Source of the DNA: a virus
DNA: 31,075 nucleotides
Direction: 5' to 3' (one strand)
IMG/VR virus record: IMGVR_UViG_3300024236_000016
Coordinates: 1-31,075 of that record
Under the pieces are notes generated by a model, which was not told the DNA's origin, did not search any database, and saw only the letters and a list, made by a program, of their open reading frames with translations. Positions 15,197-21,710 of this stretch are shown in pieces; within the stretch, counting starts at the first letter, position 1; every line of letters starts with the position of its first letter. The position numbers were made by a program, and so were the translations under genes.

Positions 15197-16413
15197 TACC
15201 TTATACTATAATTACCCTTGTTTGGGTTATCTAAATTGTAAATAACGTTGTATCTAATACCATCAATTGCGTGATTAAAATCATCTACATATAACTTACT
15301 ACCTTTATCTAAATACACATAGTTATTTAATTCCTTTGCTATGTTCGTACTGTTTGGCTCAACTACTATTTCAAAGTCTTGCATCGTTGTTATACCACTT
15401 TCAATAGTTCCTTTCTTTACTGCTTTCATATTAACACCTTTATATTTTAAATCAGATATTAATCTTGGTTCTGCACTATCTGCAACTATTAATTTCTTAC
15501 CAACTCTACTTAATATTATTTGTGCTAATTCTGTTGTACCTAAACCATTTCTATACAAATGTTCTTTAACGTATATTTTTCTTTTTGCTTTATCAATAGC
15601 AACTTCTGTTAATGTATCGGGGTCTATACTAAAACCAAAGTCCATTCCACAACTTGTTTGTAAACCATCGGGATTGAACTCCCCAAAACTCCAATTCGTA
15701 AATACAACACCTTCTGCTTTATCTAACCAACCACCAAGTATTTTATGTTTGTACTTATTAGGGTTTGTTAAACGTATGTTCTCAATGTTCTTTAAGAATG
15801 ATTCGGGTAAGTTTAAGCGATTATCTAAATACGTTGTATGTATGTAGCAAGTATCTCCTACTTGTCCGTTAAAACCTTCCTTAACACCTTTAGCTTCAAA
15901 GAAACGTTTATATATCCAATGTTCTTTTGTTGTAGGGTTTAATATAAGTATAATTCTATTCTGTTGTACATTACTTCTTACAGATAAATCAATAGTATCA
16001 AATTCATTCTCATCAACCATTTCTTCCGCTTCATCTAACACCCAAGTTGATATACCTTGTAATGATTTTAGATTAGCCGTTTGATTTCCTGCGCTTGTCT
16101 TAATACCTCTAAAGATAATCTTACTATCGGTAATCGTATTCGTTATCTCTTTTCTATTTACATCAAAATGGTCCGATAAGTTAAGTAGTTCTATTTTCTC
16201 CTTAAATTCGGGTATGATTGATAACTCTGCAGAAGTCATTGTATAACGAGTGTACAAACAGTTATAACCTACATCTAAAGTATTTGTAGCTTCTATAAGT
16301 GTTGTACTAAAACTCTTGCTACTTCCTCGTTATCGACCTCCCGTAACGATGTAGTAACGTGCGTCACTTTCTCGTAGTGGGAGGAATTTTTCATTTATTG
16401 TTATTTGTTCCAT
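15196..16413 (-). CDS. terL: Terminase large subunit, reading frame interrupted by an in-frame TAA in Walker A
   Basis: Read from the ATG at 16413 (MEQITINEKFLPLRESDARY), the frame gives YIVTGGR, then TAA at codon 28, then RGSSKSFSTTLIEA and the rest of a TerL. Without the six bases TAACGA the P-loop would be a perfect GGRGSSKS. Downstream are Walker B (STWVLDEAEEM), the motif LILNPTTKEHWIY, and nuclease features CGMDFGFSIDP, IVADSAEPRLI and FNHAIDGIRY. TerL is the ATPase motor and nuclease that packages DNA through the portal. The total of about 403 codons is normal. The frame after the stop has no plausible start upstream of the P-loop, so a functional enzyme needs recoding, unless the stop is a mutation or sequence error. 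The start overlaps the HNH stop (TAATG). Confidence 0.85.
16327..16335 (-). other. CGA-TAA-CGA: stop codon between identical codons, candidate translational bypass site
   Basis: On the minus strand the terL codons read GGA GGT CGA TAA CGA GGA AGT. A peptidyl-tRNA hop from the first CGA to the second would skip TAA and yield GGR-GSSKS. GGGAGGT lies just before the take-off codon. This resembles the matched take-off and landing codons of phage T4 gene 60. A six-base insertion mutation is the plain alternative. Confidence 0.4.
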
Positions 16414-16988
16414 TATAATAATTTACCTATTTTCTTTAATCTATAAGAACTTATACCCGTTTCTTTTTCGGCTTGATTTAAAGAATCATATCTAACTCCA
16501 TTATATTCTATTGCCGTTCCTTGTAGTTTTCTTGTTCGGTCTAAAAACTCTTTTGTGTGCTTCTTTCCAAAAAATGGATTTAACTTGCCTTTTCTACCAT
16601 ACATTCCATTCTTTGCACCACTAACTTTTTCACTTATCTTTTTTCTAACTTCAATTCTTTTAGATGGATTGTTATCTCCCATCATTTTTTTAGATTGAAA
16701 TTCTCTTACCTCCGCATACTTCTTACTATCTCTATAATTCATATTGCAAGATGTATTCATTATCATAAAAGCAGCAGATGAAGACCTATCTCTATAATGT
16801 AAAAATAATAAATAGTGTGCTAAATAATGCTCTCTTGCAGTTAGTAATACAAGATTATTTTCATCATCAGAACCACCTAACCACCTTGGTTTTATATGGT
16901 GTGATTCATAATAACAGTCATCTTTTTTACTTCTCCCCATACCTTTCCTTGAAACGCATAAAGAATCATATATTTTTAAATAATTCAA
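16413..16988 (-). CDS. HNH homing endonuclease with NUMOD-type DNA-binding repeats
   Basis: The 191-residue protein starts at a TTG (MNYLKIYDSL), just after the terS stop, and ends overlapping the terL start. The N-terminal HNH nuclease domain shows YESHHIKPRWLGGSDDENNL and LTAREHYLAHYLL, the usual phage HNH pattern. The middle holds NUMOD3-like repeats (SGAKNGMYGRKG, LNPFFGKKHTKE), and the end has a NUMOD1-like module (YNGVRYDSLNQAEKETGIS). Such free-standing homing enzymes cut cognate genes lacking the insertion and spread by repair. Its place between terS and terL, 77 bases from an interruption in the terL P-loop, suggests that terL is its target. Confidence 0.88.
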   Translation of the reverse strand: MNYLKIYDSLCVSRKGMGRSKKDDCYYESHHIKPRWLGGSDDENNLVLLTAREHYLAHYLLFLHYRDRSSSAAFMIMNTSCNMNYRDSKKYAEVREFQSKKMMGDNNPSKRIEVRKKISEKVSGAKNGMYGRKGKLNPFFGKKHTKEFLDRTRKLQGTAIEYNGVRYDSLNQAEKETGISSYRLKKIGKLL

Positions 16989-16990
16989 AT

Positions 16991-17275
16991 CTATTCAGAC
17001 TTTTTAAAATGTATAATAGGTATATTTAATACCTCTCCATTTGTTGTGATATCAACCTCATCTTTTGGTTTACCTATGTAATACTCTAAAAACAATTTAC
17101 CTGCTTGGACATCTTTGTCCTTTATAGCTTTTGTCTTTATCATATTAATTACATCTATAACGTCTTGCTTTGTTGCAGCTTCTTTTAAGGCACTTCTATA
17201 TTCGTTCCTACGTTTATCTATCTTGCCTTCTTTTGCTTTAGTAGAATGCCCTCCATTTTCTTTTCTCTTGTCCAT
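16991..17275 (-). CDS. terS: Terminase small subunit (94 aa)
   Basis: The short basic protein begins MDKRKENGGHSTKAKEGKID and has a helical middle (VIDVINMIKTKAIKDKDVQA, GKLFLEYYIGKPKDEVDI). The EYYIGKPKDEVDITTNGE end is typical of small terminase proteins in Bacteroidota phages, which bind the packaging site and deliver DNA to TerL. It is the first gene after two tandem terminators and a promoter-like site, so it opens the late region. Only the homing HNH gene separates it from terL. Confidence 0.72.
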   Translation of the reverse strand: MDKRKENGGHSTKAKEGKIDKRRNEYRSALKEAATKQDVIDVINMIKTKAIKDKDVQAGKLFLEYYIGKPKDEVDITTNGEVLNIPIIHFKKSE

Positions 17276-17282
17276 ATTAATA

Positions 17283-17309
17283 CAAATTAACTATTAATTT
17301 ATATAACAA
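17283..17309 (-). promoter_or_regulatory. Putative late promoter before terS
   Basis: On the minus strand TTG, 17 bases, then TAATTTG, followed by TATTAAT and the terS ATG. It resembles the four late elements but with a shorter tail, and is the only one with a TTG at -33-like spacing. It overlaps the T-tract end of the terminator, so it restarts transcription right after the block. Confidence 0.5.
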
Positions 17310-17335
17310 AAAAAAGCACCTAATTTAATAGATGC
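17308..17335 (-). terminator. Terminator 2 upstream of late region
   Basis: On the minus strand a 7-bp stem (GCATCTA with TAGGTGC, one T-G pair, 6-base loop) is followed by eight T. Confidence 0.7.
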
Positions 17336-17348
17336 CTTTTTCAAATTT

Positions 17349-17379
17349 AAAAAATAAAAACAGAACGTCCTAATTCTGT
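17349..17379 (-). terminator. Terminator 1 upstream of late region
   Basis: On the minus strand a 6-bp perfect stem (ACAGAA with TTCTGT, 8-base loop) is followed by TTTTTATTTTTT. It stands only 13 bases before terminator 2, and the two insulate the late region from upstream transcription. Confidence 0.6.
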
Positions 17380-17406
17380 ATATTTTAAAGAATTATAGTA
17401 TGTTTA

Positions 17407-17595
17407 TTAAAATAACACTTCATCTAAATCTCTTATCCATTTTCTTATATTACTTTTATTACAAGTACAAGGTTCGTGGTATTTATGATTGAAGTATTTA
17501 GAATGTAGTTTACACATTATCTTATAATCTTCGTTAGCCATTCTTGATGTTGTTCTTTGCTTAACACCTGCCCATATAACTTTATCTTCTACCAT
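17407..17595 (-). CDS. Small hypothetical protein with His/Cys cluster (62 aa)
   Basis: The product contains MCKLHSKYFNHKYHEPCTCN, a dense set of Cys and His that may bind zinc, and a C-terminal IRKWIRDLDEVLF. I recall similar short proteins upstream of terminase genes in flavobacterial phages, without known role. It starts just 1 base beyond the stop of the 43-residue ORF and is the last gene before the tandem terminators. Confidence 0.6.
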   Translation of the reverse strand: MVEDKVIWAGVKQRTTSRMANEDYKIMCKLHSKYFNHKYHEPCTCNKSNIRKWIRDLDEVLF

Positions 17596-17596
17596 A

Positions 17597-17728
17597 TTAA
17601 AAAAGTTCTATTTCGTTGAGTTCTTCTTGTCTTTTATTACATCCACAATCTTCTCCCCATATCTTTTTAACCAACCACTTTATACCTGTGTAGTAAGTAA
17701 TGCGTTCTATTAAATCACCAAGTTTCAT
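17597..17728 (-). CDS. Small hypothetical phage protein (43 aa)
   Basis: The ATG overlaps the upstream TGA (ATGA). The product begins MKLGDLIERITYYTGIKWLV and ends with EDCGCNKRQEELNEIELF. Short proteins with this LGDLIExITxxTGIK start and DCGCxxRQExLN end are, from memory, widespread in phages of marine and aquatic bacteria, but their function is unknown. Confidence 0.7.
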   Translation of the reverse strand: MKLGDLIERITYYTGIKWLVKKIWGEDCGCNKRQEELNEIELF

Positions 17729-18231
17729 ATTAAATCTTTTATATTGTTTAACAATCTATTTTCTATTTCATAAGTATCTGCCCTCATTTTAAAAGATGTT
17801 CCATTGTCTCTATTCCTTACATCACCTTTTTTATAAAAAAGAGATTTATCCAATAACTCTTCTTTAGTAACCCAACCACACAATTCTAACTTATTTGTCC
17901 TTTTGTTTAAACTATTGAATATGTAAATATCACAATCAAACTCTTTTTGAAAACCAATAAAGTTATGTACAAAATAAGGTTTCATATCAACCGTTCTACC
18001 CATTGTTTTGACATCAATTCTTTTCCCTTTGTATTCAAAATCAAAACCTCCATCAAAACCCTTTGTGAATTTATGTTCTATATTAAATGCATTTTTAGTT
18101 AATACTTCTCCAATCAAACCTACAAGCTGCTGCTCTTTATTTCCATTTGCAGAATGTCTATTACCCATATTGTTTTTAGATAAAAAATCCCAACACTTTA
18201 ATTTTAGGGTATGTGGTACATTTAACCTCAT
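17725..18231 (-). CDS. Nuclease-like protein, PD-(D/E)XK type (168 aa)
   Basis: The N-terminal half reads QQLVGLIGEVLTKNAFN then GFDGGFDFEYKGKRIDVKTM. A conserved Glu in an early helix, then D-x-x-(F/Y)-x-x-x-G-K-x-x-DVK, is the usual arrangement of PD-(D/E)XK nuclease cores (restriction-like or resolvase-like). The C-terminal half (GWVTKEELLDKSLFYKKGD) resembles the same group of uncharacterised phage proteins. Its start overlaps the stop of the sigma-like gene (ATGA), so the two are co-expressed. Whether it processes phage DNA or degrades host DNA is not known. Confidence 0.6.
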   Translation of the reverse strand: MRLNVPHTLKLKCWDFLSKNNMGNRHSANGNKEQQLVGLIGEVLTKNAFNIEHKFTKGFDGGFDFEYKGKRIDVKTMGRTVDMKPYFVHNFIGFQKEFDCDIYIFNSLNKRTNKLELCGWVTKEELLDKSLFYKKGDVRNRDNGTSFKMRADTYEIENRLLNNIKDLI

Positions 18232-18698
18232 ATTATTTTGTCTATTAATTGTCCCTTAACTTTACGATAAGTATTATACAAACTATGATATGTTATTTTA
18301 GTCTTATCACTTAATTCTCTTATCGAGTATTCATTTTGTATCAATTCAAATACTTGCCTATCGTACCAATTTAAGTTCTTTAATTCTTCATCAACTATCT
18401 TTTGTGCTTCATCAAAATCTATTTGTTCTGCATCAGATAACTCATAAGTAAACTCTAAACCAACTTTAGCTTCCTTTTGTTGTTTCTTCTTAAAGTTTAT
18501 AAATGCGTTTCTTAATGCTCTGTATATGTAAAAGTAGTTTACCTCATCTCCATAAGATATATCTAAACCTCTTTTTAGCATTAAACCTATATTGATGTAC
18601 ATATCTCCAACAATATCTTCTGCCTCTTGTTGAGTGCAGCCCATTTTTTTAGTTGTGTTTAACCATTTCTTATGGTCTTTGTAAATAGTTTCTAACAT
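18228..18698 (-). CDS. Sigma-70-like transcription factor (phage late regulator candidate)
   Basis: I prefer the ATG at 18698 (MLETIYKDHKKWLNTTKKMG) over an upstream one at 18734, because the conserved part begins there; this gives 156 residues. About residues 15-75 look like sigma region 2 (CTQQEAEDIVGDMYIN, then YIYRALRNAFINFKKK). The C-terminal part (NLNWYDRQVFELIQNEYSIR, then ELSDKTKITYHSLYNTYRKV) is a sigma region 4 type helix-turn-helix. It should recruit host RNA polymerase to special promoters. It sits just before the late region, whose genes share a conserved promoter-like element, so it is the natural candidate for their activator. A 336-base AT-rich gap precedes it. Confidence 0.72.
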   Translation of the reverse strand: MLETIYKDHKKWLNTTKKMGCTQQEAEDIVGDMYINIGLMLKRGLDISYGDEVNYFYIYRALRNAFINFKKKQQKEAKVGLEFTYELSDAEQIDFDEAQKIVDEELKNLNWYDRQVFELIQNEYSIRELSDKTKITYHSLYNTYRKVKGQLIDKII

Positions 18699-19034
18699 TA
18701 AATAGTTTAGTAAATTAGATAAGTAAATATACATCTTTTAAGAGAATATATAACGTTAAGTTATTAACATTTATTCTATTTCTAAAATAGATATAATATC
18801 TCCCTAACCACTATATATACTCCCAAAAGAAAATAAATAAGATATATTATATATGCTAATGTTTAACGCATATAATAATTATTAAATATTAAACGCCAAT
18901 AATATATTTTATAATATAATAAAGTGTATATATATACTACAAATCCAAAGGCACTTTTTACAAATTTTAGCAAACTATTTTCAATAAAATTTAAAAATTA
19001 AACATATTTGTAATATTTGTTTAAAATTAAACAA
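18699..19034 (-). other. AT-rich intergenic region, no gene seen
   Basis: This 336-base stretch between an HNH gene and the sigma-like gene has no credible ORF on either strand and is very AT-rich. It contains a palindromic GTATATATATAC near 18925, an inverted repeat with TTATATATGC and GCATATAATAA arms around a loop near 18850-18880, and several TTAAA-rich runs near 18970-19030. The sigma gene needs a promoter here, but I find no TAnnTTTG box on the minus strand. An origin of replication or a regulatory hub is possible, but nothing seen decides it. Confidence 0.4.
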
Positions 19035-19556
19035 TTATAATCTAAATTTAACTTGTTGTCCATTAATATTATCTTTCTTTCTTAAATTATCTTCTGCCCA
19101 CAAAGGTTGTAAGTTACTATAATGGCATAGTTTTATCATTTCTTCTTTAGTGTTAGCAGATGATAATGGTATAATATGGTCTATATGCCATTCTCCTTGA
19201 TTATCCCAATTCATACCTTTTGTAAACTGCCTTTCAATATGTGCTTTAGCAACTTCCCAATCTACACCTAACATTTCTTGAGTTTTAGATGTTTTAGAAT
19301 AGCTTTTGTTTTTAAAAGCCATAGATGTTCTTGTTCTTAAATTATCTTTTAATTTATGTAAAGGGTCTGTTTTTCTTTTTTGTCTTCGATATTCTTTATA
19401 ATATTCTTTATAACGTTCTGCATTGTCTTTTTGATATTGCTTTTTATATTCCTTATTACAAGATTTACAAAACGGTTGATAACCATCTTTCTTTTTCTTA
19501 TGCTTACTAAATTCACTATAAGGCTTTTCTATTTTACATTTACTACACTTCTTCAT
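19035..19556 (-). CDS. HNH endonuclease with N-terminal zinc finger (paralogue 1)
   Basis: The 173-residue protein has an N-terminal Cys4 finger (C4, C7, C30, C33: KKCSKCKIE ... FCKSC), a basic linker, and a C-terminal HNH nuclease core with EWHIDHIIPLSSANT and CHYSNLQPLWAEDN. It is clearly paralogous to the protein at 24678-25256: both share LGVDWEVAKAHIE/LGVDWEICKAHIE and the HIDH core. Free-standing HNH genes of this type are mobile. It follows the DnaA-like gene by 2 bases and lies before the AT-rich gap. A homing role rather than packaging is inferred. Confidence 0.85.
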   Translation of the reverse strand: MKKCSKCKIEKPYSEFSKHKKKKDGYQPFCKSCNKEYKKQYQKDNAERYKEYYKEYRRQKRKTDPLHKLKDNLRTRTSMAFKNKSYSKTSKTQEMLGVDWEVAKAHIERQFTKGMNWDNQGEWHIDHIIPLSSANTKEEMIKLCHYSNLQPLWAEDNLRKKDNINGQQVKFRL

Positions 19557-19558
19557 AA

Positions 19559-20095
19559 CTAATGTATAAAATCACTTATACTACTACTACAATTGATAAC
19601 CTCGCATTTATCAGAATACTTCCATTTCCAAGATTTAATACGTAATTGAACTAATTCATATATTTCTTCTCTTTGTCTGCCTTCTAACCCACTTATTAGT
19701 TCTTCTAAAGCATCTTTAGGTTTCTTTGGTGTTACTACTCCATTTTCCTTATCAACAATTCTCTGCACCTTTTCTTCTATGTTGTTTCTTTCATCATTTT
19801 TATCGTTGAAGAATGTATCGTAAGCATCTCTAAAGTAATCAAAGTTTGTGTAGTATAAATCTATTTTAGTTAATGCGTGATAAATAGAACTCCTTTCTCT
19901 TCTTACTCCTATTGTTTCAAACCAATGTTGAATGTTTCTGTCATTCATATTATTTAAGTCTCTTAACACTTTATAGAATAGTGTACGCATTGTCATTACC
20001 TCTGTTTTTCTTGAGGTGCTTTTTAAATCTACATCAAATAAACTTTGAAATTGTTGTGCGTAAATGTCTGCTTTTTTAATATCGTATTTTGTCAT
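19559..20095 (-). CDS. Possible DNA-binding protein with DnaA domain IV-like helices (178 aa)
   Basis: Residues about 30-75 contain EVMTMRTLFYKVLRDLNNMN, then IQHWFETIGVRRERSSIYHA and LTKID. The order of helices and the RxRSSIYHAL segment recall the DNA-binding domain IV of DnaA (R-D-H-S-T-V-x-H-A). The rest is charged and helical (YDTFFNDKNDERNNIEEKVQ; ELISGLEGRQREEIYELV). A role in replication initiation or regulation is a guess from this weak likeness; a profile comparison with Bac_DnaA_C would settle it. Confidence 0.5.
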   Translation of the reverse strand: MTKYDIKKADIYAQQFQSLFDVDLKSTSRKTEVMTMRTLFYKVLRDLNNMNDRNIQHWFETIGVRRERSSIYHALTKIDLYYTNFDYFRDAYDTFFNDKNDERNNIEEKVQRIVDKENGVVTPKKPKDALEELISGLEGRQREEIYELVQLRIKSWKWKYSDKCEVINCSSSISDFIH

Positions 20096-20113
20096 TGTTT
20101 TTAATTTTAATTA

Positions 20114-20245
20114 TTATAATAAACTTGCTTTGTAGCAATCTCTACTGCAGTATCCCCACGTTTCTATTGGAGTACCACACTCATTGCATTCAAATTCTTT
20201 TTCTTCTAAATGATTATCTAAATCATCATCAAATACATCTTTCAC
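20114..20245 (-). CDS. Small zinc-knuckle protein, GTG start (43 aa)
   Basis: The GTG start overlaps the upstream TAG (TAGTG). The product is acidic at the N-terminus (KDVFDDDLDNHLEEKEFE), followed by C20-x2-C23 and C33-x3-C37 (ECNECGTPIETWGYCSRDCY), a compact zinc-ribbon-like pattern. Short proteins with ECxECGxP...GYCSxxC are common in Bacteroidota phages; their role is unknown. Confidence 0.65.
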   Translation of the reverse strand: MKDVFDDDLDNHLEEKEFECNECGTPIETWGYCSRDCYKASLL

Positions 20246-20628
20246 TATTCTATTTCTTTTGCTCCGTTATCTATTAACACCTTATCACTTGCTTTAGTTA
20301 TTGCTTCTTTATCCATTGAATAAGCAACTGCAACTTCTTGCATTTTACTAAAGTCATTAAACCTAAACATCTTTAATAAGAATGATATAAACTCTAAACT
20401 ATTTGCCACTAACTTATCTCCTAATTCTTTTTCATCTACTTTCTCAATCTCTGCAAAGTACATTTGCTCAATAGATATTAAATCTTCTATAACTCTGTTA
20501 ATGTTTTTTCTTACTCGTTGCCTAAATAAACCACTTTGTGCAGCTTCTTCTAAAAAGTGTAGGTTAATAAACGATGTTATAATTGCTCCACTTATTTGTT
20601 CTAATTGTTGTTCTGTAAATTGTCTCAT
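20245..20628 (-). CDS. Hypothetical protein (127 aa)
   Basis: The function is not recognised. The protein is helical, starting MRQFTEQQLEQISGAIITSF and containing RQRVRKNINRVIEDLISIEQ. No membrane segment or metal-binding motif is seen. It lies 1 base after the 107-residue gene and its stop overlaps the next start, so it belongs to the same tight operon. Confidence 0.6.
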   Translation of the reverse strand: MRQFTEQQLEQISGAIITSFINLHFLEEAAQSGLFRQRVRKNINRVIEDLISIEQMYFAEIEKVDEKELGDKLVANSLEFISFLLKMFRFNDFSKMQEVAVAYSMDKEAITKASDKVLIDNGAKEIE

Positions 20629-20629
20629 C

Positions 20630-20953
20630 TTATAAATAATTAAAGTATTCGTTTGCTTCTAATAAATACATCTCTGCTTCAAAATATTGCTTGGTTAATT
20701 CTATTTGGTAATCTAATAAGTTATTTAAATGCTCATAGATGAACTTTAAGTCACTTTTATCTAAATCATATTGTTTACCATTAACTTCTACATTAGCTTT
20801 CAATACATCGTCTTGTAATGATAAATCAATTAAGTAATCTCTGTTCTTTAAATACAAACACACTTGATTTGGAATTTGGTATTGTAAATTCGTTTCATCT
20901 GAAATAAATTCGGGTGTAATTGTTCTGATAATGTTTTTTAAACTTGTTCGCAT
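20630..20953 (-). CDS. Hypothetical protein (107 aa)
   Basis: The function is not recognised. A short beta-rich middle (YLIDLSLQDDVLKANVEVNG) is followed by a helical end with LNNLLDYQIELTKQYFEAEM. Its start overlaps the preceding 46-residue ORF by 16 bases, and the next gene follows after 1 base. Confidence 0.55.
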   Translation of the reverse strand: MRTSLKNIIRTITPEFISDETNLQYQIPNQVCLYLKNRDYLIDLSLQDDVLKANVEVNGKQYDLDKSDLKFIYEHLNNLLDYQIELTKQYFEAEMYLLEANEYFNYL

Positions 20954-21078
20954 AATTCTCTTTTTTTAAATTCTAATTCTAAATCGTTTTCTAATAATTG
21001 TATTTGTTTTACTAAATAAGTGTTATGAGGATATGTTACCTCAATTAATTGTTTAATGTGTTTAAATCGTTCTACCAT
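20938..21078 (-). CDS. Small hypothetical protein (46 aa)
   Basis: The ORF begins inside the end of the 39-residue membrane ORF and ends 16 bases into the next gene. The product is helical and charged (MVERFKHIKQLIEVTYPHNT, then LVKQIQLLENDLELEFKKRE), possibly a short coiled coil. Support comes from the chain of overlaps. Confidence 0.5.
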   Translation of the reverse strand: MVERFKHIKQLIEVTYPHNTYLVKQIQLLENDLELEFKKRELCEQV

Positions 21079-21191
21079 AATAAAATTGCTCTTAATGTTA
21101 TTGTTACAAATATAAGTGTTATAAAAATAACTACCATAACCATTAGTAAAGAAAATGTATATTCTACTAATTTTTTTAAATACCTTCTCAT
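21072..21191 (-). CDS. Small single-pass membrane protein (39 aa)
   Basis: The ATG overlaps the upstream TGA (ATGA) and the stop overlaps the next start. A basic N-terminus (MRRYLKKLVEYT) precedes a hydrophobic stretch of about 20 residues (FSLLMVMVVIFITLIFVTIT). The layout predicts one inner-membrane helix with its N-terminus in the cytoplasm. The role is unknown; small early membrane peptides of phages often affect host envelope or exclusion. Confidence 0.55.
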   Translation of the reverse strand: MRRYLKKLVEYTFSLLMVMVVIFITLIFVTITLRAILLW

Positions 21192-21316
21192 AATACTTTT
21201 ATTTTACCATTCTTAAAATGCATACAAATAACACCTGTTGGTAATGTAATTACTTTACAAGGTAATATACTTGACTGCTCTAATTGTTTCTTAATGTGTT
21301 TGACTATTGTTCTCAT
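21188..21316 (-). CDS. Small hypothetical protein (42 aa)
   Basis: The product starts MRTIVKHIKKQLEQSSILPC and ends with ICMHFKNGKIKVL. It begins 14 bases downstream of a hairpin that is repeated exactly at 29274-29297, and its stop overlaps the start of the membrane ORF (ATGA). Function not recognised. Confidence 0.55.
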   Translation of the reverse strand: MRTIVKHIKKQLEQSSILPCKVITLPTGVICMHFKNGKIKVL

Positions 21317-21329
21317 ATCTTTGTTTTAG

Positions 21330-21353
21330 TTGGGAGGCTTTTACACCTCCCTT
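21330..21353 (-). repeat. 24-base repeated hairpin, copy 1
   Basis: The segment is identical to 29274-29297. On the minus strand GGGAGG-T-GTAAAA-G-CCTCCC forms a 6-7 bp stem. It lies about 8 bases after one stop codon and about 14 bases before the next start. No T-run follows, so it is not a normal terminator. Confidence 0.75.
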
Positions 21354-21360
21354 ATTATTG

Positions 21361-21600
21361 TTAATGTAATTGAAAATCTTTACTCGCTAAAAAAGTATCG
21401 TTTAAATAGTTTTCTATCTCATCAATAGAATCAAAATAAACTCCATTTAAAGTTGAGCCATCAACCATCATAAAAATATAATCTTTAATGAACTCAAAAC
21501 TTATTGTCCATTTGTTTTTAAATTTATCACTAAATATGTCAAACTCTTGGTTAGTGTTGTTGTTTTTTAAATTGTAGATGATTGTTTTAATAGTTGTCAT
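21361..21600 (-). CDS. Hypothetical protein (79 aa)
   Basis: The function is not recognised. The protein is acidic, with an alternating hydrophobic pattern (KWTISFEFIKDYIFMMVDGS) and FDSIDEIENYLND. It is preceded by a promoter-like box at 21625-21632 and followed by the repeated hairpin, so it may begin an early operon. Confidence 0.55.
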   Translation of the reverse strand: MTTIKTIIYNLKNNNTNQEFDIFSDKFKNKWTISFEFIKDYIFMMVDGSTLNGVYFDSIDEIENYLNDTFLASKDFQLH

Positions 21601-21624
21601 AATTCTTTGTTTTTAAATTCTATA

Positions 21625-21632
21625 CAAATATA
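21625..21632 (-). promoter_or_regulatory. Promoter-like -7 box (TATATTTG)
   Basis: On the minus strand TATATTTG matches the Bacteroidota TAnnTTTG -7 consensus, 24 bases before an ATG. It lies after a terminator and in a gap without a gene. No TTG is seen at the expected -33 distance. Confidence 0.5.
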
Positions 21633-21684
21633 AACAAAAAAATAATACTGATAAAACTTTTTAACAAATTTTAACATTTTAAAT

Positions 21685-21710
21685 AAAAAAAAGCAAGTTT
21701 TATAACTCGC
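21685..21710 (-). terminator. Terminator after DUF3310 gene
   Basis: On the minus strand GCGAGTT and AACTTGC form a 7-bp stem (one G-T pair, 4-base loop), followed by eight T. The stop codon of the gene lies in the loop. Confidence 0.7.

Noticed and set aside
15341-15847. Plus-strand ORF of 168 codons
   Set aside because: It lies entirely inside terL, which has clear motifs on the minus strand; no leader or family likeness.
15196-16257. Separate 353-residue terminase starting at a TTG after the stop
   Set aside because: It would lack Walker A although the in-frame upstream sequence encodes it perfectly apart from the six-base interruption.
16330-16332. Alternative genetic code with TAA read as an amino acid
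   Set aside because: TAA ends most genes here, often overlapping the next start, so it acts as a normal stop; reassignment would fuse genes throughout.
21107-21114. TATATTTG box on the minus strand
   Set aside because: It matches the -7 consensus but lies inside the coding sequence of the 39-residue membrane ORF; kept only as a weak possibility.
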